The notes under the pieces: generated by a model | Databases searched by the model: none | What the model was told of the DNA's origin: nothing | The model's input: the letters and a program-made list of their open reading frames with translations, nothing else | Translations under genes and position numbers: made by a program | Source of the DNA: Sphingopyxis soli | Lineage (GTDB): Bacteria > Pseudomonadota > Alphaproteobacteria > Sphingomonadales > Sphingomonadaceae | Reading direction: 5' to 3' | Assembly (NCBI RefSeq): GCF_018682675.1 | Contig: NZ_JAFMTR010000060.1 | Location: 1 to 64,000 of the forward strand | DNA: 64,000 nucleotides | Shown here: one piece after another, positions 35,576-43,544 of the stretch | Layout of the letters: every line of letters begins with the position of its first letter | Position numbering within the stretch: the stretch's first letter is position 1

Positions 35576-36595
35576 ATGAAACTCTTCGTGACCGGCGGCG
35601 CCGGCTATATCGGCAGCCATGCGCTGGTCGAGTTTCTCTCGGCGGGTCACGACGTGTGCGTGTACGACAATTTCTGCAACAGTTCGCCGGATGCGCTCGA
35701 TGAAGTGCGACGCCTGGCGGGCCGCGACCTGCAACTGGTCGAGGGGGACCTTCTCGACGCCGCGCGGCTGACGGAATCGCTTCGCGACTATGCACCCGAT
35801 GCGGTCGTTCATTTCGCGGGACTGAAGGCGGTGGGCGAGTCGAGCGCCAAGCCCCTGCTCTATTATCGCAACAATGTCTGCGGATCGGTGAACCTGCTCG
35901 ACGCCATGAACGCGGCCGGATGCCTCCGGATCGTCTTTTCTTCGTCGGCAACCGTTTACGGCGAAGCCCTATATCTTCCCTTCGACGAGAAGCACCCGAT
36001 CGCACCGGCCAACCCCTATGGGCGGACCAAGGCGATGATCGAGGATATCCTGCGCGACTGGGCGCTCGCGACGCCGGGCGCATCGGCAATATTGCTTCGC
36101 TATTTCAACCCGGTCGGCGCACATGAATCGGGCCGGATCGGCGAAGACCCGCGCGGCGTTCCCAACAATCTGATGCCTTTCATCGCCCAGGTTGCCGTCG
36201 GGAGGCGCGACGCGCTGGCCATCTTCGGCGACGACTATGACACGCGCGACGGAACCGGCGAGCGCGACTATATCCATGTCGTCGACCTCGCCGCCGCCCA
36301 TCTGGCGGCCCTCCACTATGGCGCGACCGCTCCCGGATGCGAAGCCTTCAACATCGGCACCGGTCACGGCATCACCGTCAAGGAGCTGGTCGCCGCCTAT
36401 GAACGCGCGTGCGGCCACCCGCTGGCCGTCAAGATCGTCGCCCGGCGTCCGGGGGACGTCGCCGCGAGCTATGCCGCGACGCGCAAGGCCGAAGAGCTGA
36501 TGGGCTGGCACGCAAGGCTTGGTATCGACGACATGTGCGCATCGTCGTGGCGCTGGCAATCGCAGAACCCGGACGGGTTTGCGGGCGGCGACTGA
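35576..36595 (+). CDS. galE: UDP-glucose 4-epimerase
   Basis: 339 aa. Extended SDR. NAD motif GGAGYIG at 7-13, VHFAGLKAVGES at about 78-89, the catalytic Ser in FSSSATVYG, and Tyr148-x3-Lys152 (YGRTK). RYFNPVGAHESGRIGEDP and NLMPFIAQVAVGRR identify GalE rather than other epimerases. It interconverts UDP-glucose and UDP-galactose. A GGAGG site precedes the ATG. First gene of the polysaccharide region; one base separates its stop from the next epimerase start. Confidence 0.95.
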   Translation: MKLFVTGGAGYIGSHALVEFLSAGHDVCVYDNFCNSSPDALDEVRRLAGRDLQLVEGDLLDAARLTESLRDYAPDAVVHFAGLKAVGESSAKPLLYYRNNVCGSVNLLDAMNAAGCLRIVFSSSATVYGEALYLPFDEKHPIAPANPYGRTKAMIEDILRDWALATPGASAILLRYFNPVGAHESGRIGEDPRGVPNNLMPFIAQVAVGRRDALAIFGDDYDTRDGTGERDYIHVVDLAAAHLAALHYGATAPGCEAFNIGTGHGITVKELVAAYERACGHPLAVKIVARRPGDVAASYAATRKAEELMGWHARLGIDDMCASSWRWQSQNPDGFAGGD

Positions 36596-36596
36596 C

Positions 36597-37607
36597 ATGA
36601 CCGTCCTCGTCACCGGAATCGCCGGCTTCATCGGAATGCACACTGCCGCACGGCTGCTGCGGCGCGGTGAAGCCGTGGTCGGCATCGACAATTTCAACGA
36701 CTATTACCCTGCGCGACTGAAAGAGGCGCGGATCGCCGAGCTGGAAAAGCTCGGGGGAAATCTGACCGTGCACCGCGTCGACGTTGGTGACGAGCCGGTG
36801 CTGGCGTCGAGCCTTGAGGGCGCGGCTTTCGACCGCATCGTCCATCTCGCCGCGCAGGCAGGCGTGCGCTACTCGCTCGACAATCCGGCGGCCTATGTCC
36901 GCGCCAACCTTGCGGGGCATCTCAACATCCTCGAACTGGCGCGGCATCGCGGCGTCCGTCACCTGGTCTATGCCTCGTCATCCTCGGTCTATGGCGCGAA
37001 CAAGACGATGCCGTTCCGGGTCGAGGACCGGGTCGACCATCCGATATCGCTCTATGCCGCGACGAAGCGCGCCGACGAACTGATGAGCGAGACCTATGCC
37101 CATCTCTTTCGGATTCCGCAGACCGGGCTGCGTTTCTTCACCGTCTATGGACCGTGGGGACGTCCGGACATGGCGCTGTGGAAGTTCACCGACGCCATTC
37201 TCGCCGACCGTCCGATCGACGTTTTCAACCATGGCGAGATGCGGCGCGACTTCACCTATATCGACGATATCGTCGACGGGGTGATCCGCAGCCTCGACAA
37301 TCCGCCTGCCGACGACGGTCTCGAAAAGGCCGGTGGTTTCCGGACTCCGCACCGCCTCTACAATATCGGCAACAACCGTCCCGAACCCTTGATGGAGTTG
37401 ATCGCGGCGATCGAGCGGGCCTGCGGACGGAAGGCGCGGCTCAACATGCTGCCGATGCAGGATGGCGACGTTCCCGCGACCTATGCCGACATTGCGGCGA
37501 TCAGCGACGAACTCGGCTACCGGCCGTCAACGCGCATCGACGTCGGCGTGCCGCGTTTCGTCGACTGGTTCCGCGACTTCGGCCCGCTCGGCGGGCCGTC
37601 CGCCTGA
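36597..37607 (+). CDS. UDP-glucuronate 4-epimerase-like protein
   Basis: 336 aa. Extended SDR. NAD motif GIAGFIG at 7-13, the family-typical IDNFNDYYPARLKEARI (about 35-51), VHLAAQAGVRYSLDNP (about 82-97), SSSSVYGANKTMPF and Tyr-x3-Lys in SLYAATKRADEL. NDYYxxxLKxxR with QAGVRYSLxNP is the signature of CapI/LpsL-type UDP-GlcA 4-epimerases making UDP-galacturonate. Ugd at 28736 would supply the substrate. Co-transcribed with galE and convergent with the acyltransferase. Confidence 0.88.
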   Translation: MTVLVTGIAGFIGMHTAARLLRRGEAVVGIDNFNDYYPARLKEARIAELEKLGGNLTVHRVDVGDEPVLASSLEGAAFDRIVHLAAQAGVRYSLDNPAAYVRANLAGHLNILELARHRGVRHLVYASSSSVYGANKTMPFRVEDRVDHPISLYAATKRADELMSETYAHLFRIPQTGLRFFTVYGPWGRPDMALWKFTDAILADRPIDVFNHGEMRRDFTYIDDIVDGVIRSLDNPPADDGLEKAGGFRTPHRLYNIGNNRPEPLMELIAAIERACGRKARLNMLPMQDGDVPATYADIAAISDELGYRPSTRIDVGVPRFVDWFRDFGPLGGPSA

Positions 37608-37610
37608 ACG

Positions 37611-38234
37611 TCAGTGGCGCGCCTGCGAGCGCGTCGGCAACACGGTCATGCCTTCGGCCACGTCGCGCAGCACCAGGCTGCCCAGCGAGACGATGACGTT
37701 GCTTCCCACGCTGCGCCCCTCGAGGACGACCGAATTGGGGCCGAGCAGGCTGTCGCCGCCGATCACCGCGGCCCCGCCGACGAAGGCGCAGGGCGCGACG
37801 ATCGCGCGCGCGCCGATGATCGCGTCATGTCCGACCACCGCCGAGCTGTTCAGGATCGCATGGGCGCCGATCGTGGCATCGACGCTGACAACGACTCCGT
37901 GGGCAACAATGGCGCCCGGAGCGACCTCCGCACCGCGCGAAATCGTCGCGTGCGGCGAGACGAGCGCGACGCTGCTGAGGCCCAGTTGGTCGATCCGCCC
38001 GATCAGCTCGGCGCGGCGCGCGAGCGATTTGCGGTCGACCGCGCCGAACGCAATGACGAAATGGTCGAACTGCGCCTTCAGGTCCGCAATCGCCTCGACC
38101 GGCCCGAGATGCGGCAGCGCGGCCACCCCCGGCGCGTCCGCGACATAACCGACCACGTCATGACCATTGAGATCCGCAATTTCATGGACTTCCTTGGCGA
38201 AACCGCCGCCGCCGACCAGCAAGATCCTGCTCAT
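37611..38234 (-). CDS. PglD/NeuD-type left-handed beta-helix acyltransferase
   Basis: 207 aa. N-terminal nucleotide-sugar-binding Rossmann part (LLVGGGGFAKEVHEIADLNG, seen as GGGGFAKEV at 8-16). Hexapeptide repeats from about 95 to 195 form a left-handed beta helix, with the likely catalytic His136 in AVVGHDAIIG, as in PglD. Such enzymes acylate the amine of UDP-amino sugars. Last gene of the ACP/FkbH cassette; its ATG overlaps the VOC gene stop. This suggests it uses the cassette's acyl group, possibly from ACP instead of CoA (inference). The matching aminotransferase may be the DegT protein at 56201. Confidence 0.87.
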   Translation of the reverse strand: MSRILLVGGGGFAKEVHEIADLNGHDVVGYVADAPGVAALPHLGPVEAIADLKAQFDHFVIAFGAVDRKSLARRAELIGRIDQLGLSSVALVSPHATISRGAEVAPGAIVAHGVVVSVDATIGAHAILNSSAVVGHDAIIGARAIVAPCAFVGGAAVIGGDSLLGPNSVVLEGRSVGSNVIVSLGSLVLRDVAEGMTVLPTRSQARH

Positions 38235-38611
38235 AGAATAAACTCCACAATCGCGCGCTGACGGGTCACCGCGAAAACGACGTCGCGGTCGAACAGGACC
38301 GCGTGGACAGGGCCGCGCACGCGCATCAGCCGATGCTGCCGCAGATAATCGTCGATCGCATCGGCGCCGACGCCTTCGTAACAGATATGGTGGAGCCCTT
38401 CCCCCGCCCGGTCAAGATGAGCCCAGGTAAAAGCGCTTTCGCCGAGCGGCTGGATCAGCTCGATCCGCGACGCGTCGCCGACCTGATAGAGCGCGATCCG
38501 CGCATTCTGAACCGGGTCGACCACCTCTTTTTCGAGCGCCAGTCCCGGCAGCGACGCCGCATAGGCATCGAGGTCGCGAACGACATAGCCGATATGATGA
38601 ACGCGGATCAC
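38231..38611 (-). CDS. VOC-superfamily protein, methylmalonyl-CoA epimerase-like
   Basis: 126 aa, GTG start overlapping the SDR stop (GTGA). Two beta-alpha-beta-beta-beta modules. Metal-type residues are H5/H6 (VHHIGYVVRDLD), a Glu in ELIQPLGE, His74/75 (EGLHHICYE) and the C-terminal Glu in VEFIL. HHIGYVV and LHHICYEV-like patterns recall methylmalonyl-CoA epimerase. It could epimerise an alpha carbon of an acyl thioester made by the cassette. Exact substrate unknown. Confidence 0.8.
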   Translation of the reverse strand: MIRVHHIGYVVRDLDAYAASLPGLALEKEVVDPVQNARIALYQVGDASRIELIQPLGESAFTWAHLDRAGEGLHHICYEGVGADAIDDYLRQHRLMRVRGPVHAVLFDRDVVFAVTRQRAIVEFIL

Positions 38612-39342
38612 AGCGACGCGCCGGCGTCGATCGTCACCGTCTGGCCGGTGATGCTGCGCGCGGCGTCGGACATCAGGAACATCGCGAGGTCGACCACCTC
38701 GGTCACCGTCGCGATACCGCGCGGGGTCGAGGCCGCGAGCTTCTCGCGGAACTCCGCATTGTACACATGCGGCTGCGCCTGTGTCATTTCGGTATCGAGC
38801 CAGCCCGGAGCGATACCGACCGCACGTTTCGGCGCGCATTCGCGCGCCAGGCCGTGGATCAACGCATCGAGCCCGGCTTTCGCCGCCGAATAAGCGAGAA
38901 TGCCCGGCTCGGGTCGCTGCGCCGCGATCGACGAAATCGCGCAGAAGACCGAATCGCCGTGCGCATTGCGCGGGCTTGCAAAGGCTGCGGCGCTGACCAG
39001 CGCGCCCGTCAGGTTCACGTTGACCACATCGGCCATGTCGGCCGCCGACACGGCACGCAGCGGCTTGATGAGCTGGCGCCCGGCGCAATAGACGAAACGA
39101 TCGATCTTGCCGTTCGCCGCGACCGCCGCCTTGATCGTCTCGGTCAGCGCCTCGCTGTCGCCGACGTCGCAGGCATAGGCGGTGCCGTTCGCACCCGCGA
39201 GCGCCTCCAGCCGGCCGGTCCGCCGCGCGAGCAGCGACACATGGTGGTCCGCCGCCAAACGCCCCGCCAGCGCGGCCCCGATCCCGCTCGACGCGCCAAC
39301 GATCAGCGCGTGCGGGCGCGGCGCGCCCGGGTCTTCAGTCAT
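38608..39342 (-). CDS. Short-chain dehydrogenase/reductase
   Basis: 244 aa. NADP motif GASSGIG at 16-22, NVNLTGAL with the structural Asn, catalytic Ser in CAISSIAAQ, and Tyr-x3-Lys in AYSAAKAGLD. A final SITGQTVTIDAGASL is FabG-like. In a KAS III/ACP setting the natural role is 3-ketoacyl-ACP (or similar) reduction. ATG 39342 overlaps the ACP gene by 8 bases; the next gene (VOC) overlaps by 4. Confidence 0.9.
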   Translation of the reverse strand: MTEDPGAPRPHALIVGASSGIGAALAGRLAADHHVSLLARRTGRLEALAGANGTAYACDVGDSEALTETIKAAVAANGKIDRFVYCAGRQLIKPLRAVSAADMADVVNVNLTGALVSAAAFASPRNAHGDSVFCAISSIAAQRPEPGILAYSAAKAGLDALIHGLARECAPKRAVGIAPGWLDTEMTQAQPHVYNAEFREKLAASTPRGIATVTEVVDLAMFLMSDAARSITGQTVTIDAGASL

Positions 39343-39562
39343 TGACCGCACCGCCCGCGAGCGCGATCAGCTCGTCGGTGGTCTTGAGGTTGTTGATGGT
39401 GTCGATATCGACCTCGGCGCCCAGTTCTTCGAGCAGTTCGACGATCGACAGGATGCCCAGCGAGTCCCACATGTCGATATCTTCGAGATTCTGGCCGCGG
39501 GCGATGTCGCCGTCATAATCGAGCACTTCGGCGACTTTGGCGAGGAAGGTGGCGCTATCCAT
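39335..39562 (-). CDS. Acyl carrier protein
   Basis: 75 aa, acidic. The phosphopantetheine Ser is in MWDSLGILSIVELLEE (Ser34). Helix I is FLAKVAEVLDYD; helix II follows the Ser; helix III is TTDELIALAGG. This is a specialised ACP, not the housekeeping AcpP (no DSLDTVE). Sits 3 bases after the KAS III gene, so both are made together. Second ACP of the cassette. Confidence 0.9.
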   Translation of the reverse strand: MDSATFLAKVAEVLDYDGDIARGQNLEDIDMWDSLGILSIVELLEELGAEVDIDTINNLKTTDELIALAGGAVND

Positions 39563-39565
39563 GGG

Positions 39566-40615
39566 TCAATCCTTGATTCCGGTGAAGGTCGCGGGCGCGT
39601 AGATCGCGTCGGTTTCGACGATCGCGGCCGCCCAGCTGAGGCCGATGCCGAACCCCGCGAACAGCGAGGTCAGGCGGCGAGAAGAATAGTCGTCGGACAG
39701 AAAGCCCGAGATGGTGCCGGGGATCGACGCGCTGTTCTGGTTGCCATAGACCGACTGGGTGTCGGACGGCAGCCTGGCGTCATCGACCTTCATCCGTTTC
39801 TGGATGTTCTTCAGGATATATTTGTTCGGCTGATGCAGCACGAAATAGTCGATCGCGTCGGGCTCCTTCGCTCCGAATTCCAGGATGTCGGTGATCATCG
39901 ACGGCACGCGCTGCAGCGTGAAGTTGAACACCGACGCGCCGTCCATGTGCATCAGCTGCGGCATCCCCTCATCCTCGGGCGCCTTGCGGACCCCGCTGTT
40001 CGGGATGATCAGCGCGCGCTCGCCGCTGCCGTCCGAATAGAATTGGAAACTGCTGGCCGACGGCCTGCGCTCGATCAGGATCGCCGCGCCCGCGTCGCCC
40101 ATGATCGGAGCGATCGCATGGTCGGTCGGATCGACGAACTTCGATGCAACATCGCCGACGCACAGCAGAACGCGATCGAGACCCGATTCCACCAGGCTGA
40201 ACGCCGTCGCCAGACCATAGACGAAACCACTGCATCCGAGCCGCATATCGAACGCGAGCGAGGTGATCGGCATCCCGAGCCGTGTCGCGAGCGAAATCGC
40301 GGTCGCGGGCGCGGCATAGTCGGGGGTCTGGGTGACGAAGATCAGCCCCTGGCAATCCTGCGGCGAAATGCCGCAGCCCTCGAACAGCCGCCGGGCCGAG
40401 TGCGCGCAAAGGTCCGACGTCGTTTCGTCGCCCGACACGATCTGCCGACGGTTGAGTCCGATCGCCCGCTGCAAGCGCGCGACATCGGCTTCGCTCAGCC
40501 CCATCGACGGCGCCTCAGCCACGAAATCGACCATCCGGTCCCCGACCGTGGTGACGATGCCGCGGATCGAGGCGTTCGCGAAACGCAGTTCGGCACGCTG
40601 TTGATCAGGCTGCAA
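39566..40615 (-). CDS. 3-oxoacyl-ACP synthase III-like ketosynthase
   Basis: About 349 aa. Thiolase fold with the KAS III triad: Cys128 (MRLGCSGFVYGL), His261 (VLHQPNKYI) and Asn292 (YGNQNSASIPG, usually GNTSAAS). It could extend or transfer an acyl group from CoA or ACP. A start at TTG 40615 keeps the first beta strand (ASIRGIVTTVGD) and overlaps the preceding ACP gene by 11 bases; the first in-frame ATG would cut into the fold. The reaction is inferred: chain condensation, or acyl transfer as in the CerJ/DpsC-type KAS III. Confidence 0.87.
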   Translation of the reverse strand: MQPDQQRAELRFANASIRGIVTTVGDRMVDFVAEAPSMGLSEADVARLQRAIGLNRRQIVSGDETTSDLCAHSARRLFEGCGISPQDCQGLIFVTQTPDYAAPATAISLATRLGMPITSLAFDMRLGCSGFVYGLATAFSLVESGLDRVLLCVGDVASKFVDPTDHAIAPIMGDAGAAILIERRPSASSFQFYSDGSGERALIIPNSGVRKAPEDEGMPQLMHMDGASVFNFTLQRVPSMITDILEFGAKEPDAIDYFVLHQPNKYILKNIQKRMKVDDARLPSDTQSVYGNQNSASIPGTISGFLSDDYSSRRLTSLFAGFGIGLSWAAAIVETDAIYAPATFTGIKD

Positions 40616-40883
40616 TGCATTTCTCCACATAGGCATTCCACGTCGCCCAATTCTTGAGCGGCGATTTTTCGGCATCGAAGATCGTCTCGTCGGCCAACGG
40701 CACGTAGCGGCCATAGACAGCTTCGATGCGGCCCTCTGTTTCGAGCAGCAAATCGACGATTGCGAAGGAATCGACCGCGTCGAAGATGTTCGTGGAGAGG
40801 TCGAGTTCGATCGGCGCCTCGGTTTCCAGATTTTCAAGGACCGCCGCGAGCGAGTCGGACGTGATTTGTGCAATCTCGGACAT
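40605..40883 (-). CDS. Acyl carrier-like protein (first of two)
   Basis: 92 aa, strongly acidic. A carrier motif is seen in IFDAVDSFAIVDLLLETE (in parts: DAVDSFAIVDLL), the Ser at about position 40. The tail (about 60-92, SPLKNWATWNAYVEKCIAA) is longer than in standard ACPs. ATG 40883 overlaps the FkbH-like stop (TGATG). The position directly after FkbH makes it the probable glyceryl acceptor. Confidence 0.83.
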   Translation of the reverse strand: MSEIAQITSDSLAAVLENLETEAPIELDLSTNIFDAVDSFAIVDLLLETEGRIEAVYGRYVPLADETIFDAEKSPLKNWATWNAYVEKCIAA

Positions 40884-42469
40884 CAATCAACCTCAATCAG
40901 TTCGTTCGTCAGACCATAGTCGGTTTCGTTGCCGTGAACATAGCGGCGAACATCGTCATCGCCTTCGACCAGCGAAAAGCCGACGCGATCATAGAAATCG
41001 GCGACCATCGGATTCTTGCCCGACCGGATGTAGCTCGCCCTCACCTCGCCCGCCGGTATCTTCGACAGCACATATTTGACGACGTCCTCCTCGACCTTGC
41101 GGCCGAGCGCGCGGCAGCTCATAAGGAAGGCTTCGATCTCGCCGCCCCGGACGATGACGACCGCGATGATCCCCATGTCACCGAAACGGTCGCGCACGCG
41201 AAAGTCGAAGACCTGCCCCTCCTCCATCGCGGCGAGAATATCCGCTTCCGAATAGCGCCGCGTCGTCAGGTTGAACTGGTTCGTCTTGTTCGTCAGCTGC
41301 GCGATGCGCTTCACATGGTCGGCCCGGTTGATCCCGGCTTCGAGCACCATGCCGAGCGACGCGATATAGTCCTCGATCGACGTCGCCGATGCCGCAACCT
41401 CCTGACGCTGCGCCTCCTGCCGATATTGCTCCGACTTGGCCAGATCTTCGGCCGAAGGCGACCAGGTGCCGAGGTCGGGAATGGAGGCCAGCCAGCCGAG
41501 CGCGTCCGCAGCCTCGCGAACATCGAACTGGCGGGCGGCGATCTGCGGAAATTGTGCCGTAACCTCGGCGATCTCGACGGGGTTGTCGTCGATGAACAGC
41601 ATCGAATCGATTCCGACGTTGAGCTGTTCCGCGATCGACCCGATGTTGGCGCTCTTGGGTTCCCAATTGGCACGGATCGCCGCAAAGCTGTCCCAGCGCA
41701 GCGGCATGTCGCGCCGGTCGAAGGCTTCGCGCACGTCGGCTTCGTTGTTCTTGCTGACAAGGCAGAGCAATATGCCGCTGTCGCGAAGCGAGGCCAGCGC
41801 GGCCTGGAACCGGCGGAACAGGATTCCCGGATACTGGTCGTCGACCTGGATGCCCTCGACGCCGTCCTCGCCGACCACCCCGCCCCATAAAGTGTTGTCG
41901 GCGTCGAGCACAATCACCTTCTTGCGCACGACAAAGCGTTCGCGGATCGCCCGTGCATATTCGCCGACCAGCGCGGGGAGCGCATGGCTGGTATAGGGCA
42001 TCCGCATCATCGCGCCATTGGTCGCGCTGATCGACTTGTCGAGCCCGTTCAGCGCCAGCACCCCCGCGACGTCGGCGATGCTCACCCACCCCGTCTCGTC
42101 GGCGCAGGCGAATAGCATCTCGTTCAGCCGCGCGGTCAGGCGAAGCTGCGCGACATGATCGCTGCCGACCAGCCGGTGCACCGGCGGCGCGAGCGTGTTG
42201 ACGACGACCACTGTCCGGTTTGCGGCGGCAAAGCTGCGCAGCGCGTCGCAATATCCCTGCATCAGCGCGACCGCCTGCGCCTCGCCCTGCACCATGAAGT
42301 GATCGGGGGTCAGGTGGACGACCAGCACATCGGCCTTGCTGCCGCCCAGCAGCACCTGGATGCTCTGGTCGATCCCGTGATGGACGACCGCAACATCATC
42401 CCACGGGAGCAGACGGGCAAGGCGGCCGAAAGGTTGGGTAACGATGTTGCCGACAAACTCGATCAGCAT
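40883..42469 (-). CDS. FkbH-like HAD-IIIC protein (glyceryl-ACP type)
   Basis: 528 aa. The N-terminal part (about 1-180) is the FkbH substrate domain (VVHHGIDQS). The HAD phosphatase motif is V-L-D189-A-D191-N-T193-L-W-G-G, with SKNNEADV (motif II) and FIDDNPVEI. The C-terminal 150 residues resemble a GNAT-like fold (RFGDMGIIAVVIV). FkbH enzymes take glyceryl phosphate from 1,3-bisphosphoglycerate, remove the phosphate and load glycerate on an ACP. The ACP gene follows directly. Strong family match; the loaded group is inferred. Confidence 0.9.
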   Translation of the reverse strand: MLIEFVGNIVTQPFGRLARLLPWDDVAVVHHGIDQSIQVLLGGSKADVLVVHLTPDHFMVQGEAQAVALMQGYCDALRSFAAANRTVVVVNTLAPPVHRLVGSDHVAQLRLTARLNEMLFACADETGWVSIADVAGVLALNGLDKSISATNGAMMRMPYTSHALPALVGEYARAIRERFVVRKKVIVLDADNTLWGGVVGEDGVEGIQVDDQYPGILFRRFQAALASLRDSGILLCLVSKNNEADVREAFDRRDMPLRWDSFAAIRANWEPKSANIGSIAEQLNVGIDSMLFIDDNPVEIAEVTAQFPQIAARQFDVREAADALGWLASIPDLGTWSPSAEDLAKSEQYRQEAQRQEVAASATSIEDYIASLGMVLEAGINRADHVKRIAQLTNKTNQFNLTTRRYSEADILAAMEEGQVFDFRVRDRFGDMGIIAVVIVRGGEIEAFLMSCRALGRKVEEDVVKYVLSKIPAGEVRASYIRSGKNPMVADFYDRVGFSLVEGDDDVRRYVHGNETDYGLTNELIEVD

Positions 42470-43374
42470 GAAGGCGGCGCTCCGCGGTGATCAATCGCCG
42501 GCTTTCGCGCCATGCCGACGAGGTTTCCGCCCAGCGACAGCAAGGCCGACGCACGCCAGACCGACTTGAGCTTGGCGCTCGGATTGATCCGCGCATGGGC
42601 CAGCCCGAAGGTCGCATCGTCATAGGCGCTCGTCGAAATCCACGGATCTTCGAAGCCGGCATTCGCGAGCGCGTGGCGCAGCGTCTTCGAGCCATAGGCG
42701 ATCATGTGATAAGGCGGAACGACCTCGCCATAGCTCTGCCCCCATTTGTTGAGCCGCCGGATGATCGCGGTCAGCCCGTCGTCGCTGGGGACGTCGACAT
42801 AGATCATGCCTCCGGGCCGCAGCGCGGCAAGGGCGTTGGCAAGGAAGCGATCCGGATTGCGGACATGCTCCAGCACCTGCGACAGGAAGATGATATCGAA
42901 GCCGCCCTGCTCCGCGACGGCCGGGGTAAAGAGATCGCGCGGATCCATGGCGGCGAAATCGCCGTGCACGACATCCAGACCGCGGCCCGCCATTTCTGCG
43001 GCCATCACCGGATCGATCTCGCAGCCGCGCCAGCTTCCGCCGCGGCTTGCCACGACGGCGCTCAGCAATCCGCTTCCCGGCCCGATCTCGAGCCAGTGGC
43101 GGGGTTCGCCGCCAAGCCGTTGGGTAAAATAGCTCCAGCGGCGATCGATGAGGTCGGCGAGCGCGGCGCCCAACCGATCGGATTGATTGAGCAGCGTCGA
43201 GAAATGATGCGGGCTGGTTTCGACCGATCCCGCGTCTTCGATCGCGGTCGCCTGATCATTTTCGCCGAAATGCAGGCCGCAGGAACGGCACGCGTGCACG
43301 ATCAGGTTCCGGCGCCGGATCGGCGCGGCATGAACGGTCTCGTGACATAGGGGGCAGGATGGTGACAGGTTCAC
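42463..43374 (-). CDS. SAM-dependent methyltransferase with N-terminal zinc ribbon
   Basis: 303 aa from GTG 43374, preceded by GGAG. A four-Cys zinc ribbon comes first (C7PLC10 ... C29RSC32). The class I methyltransferase fold follows: motif I LEIGPGSGLLSA at about 99-110, then VVHGDFAAMDP, and a post-motif SQVLEHVRNPDRFL. This layout is typical of small-molecule C- or O-methyltransferases in polysaccharide and antibiotic loci, such as deoxysugar methylases. Overlaps the FkbH-like gene start by 7 bases, so it is the first gene of the cassette. Confidence 0.88.
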   Translation of the reverse strand: MNLSPSCPLCHETVHAAPIRRRNLIVHACRSCGLHFGENDQATAIEDAGSVETSPHHFSTLLNQSDRLGAALADLIDRRWSYFTQRLGGEPRHWLEIGPGSGLLSAVVASRGGSWRGCEIDPVMAAEMAGRGLDVVHGDFAAMDPRDLFTPAVAEQGGFDIIFLSQVLEHVRNPDRFLANALAALRPGGMIYVDVPSDDGLTAIIRRLNKWGQSYGEVVPPYHMIAYGSKTLRHALANAGFEDPWISTSAYDDATFGLAHARINPSAKLKSVWRASALLSLGGNLVGMARKPAIDHRGAPPSC

Positions 43375-43544
43375 CGACGACTCCGGATTAGGCGGTGCGT
43401 GATTGCACCATTGAATGGACGTTCGCAACCGCTGCAGTCCTTGAAAATTCCAGCGAATATGGACCGATTGCTCTGAAAACAAGCCGGGCTACCCGGCAAC
43501 CGGCGACCGGGCTGGACCGGCGATGGACAATTGCGACGCCCGTT

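Noticed and set aside
43481-43520. Possible terminator after asnB (GCCGGG-CTA-CCCGGC)
   Set aside because: Short stem, no T-run, and similar GC-rich pairs are common by chance in this DNA.
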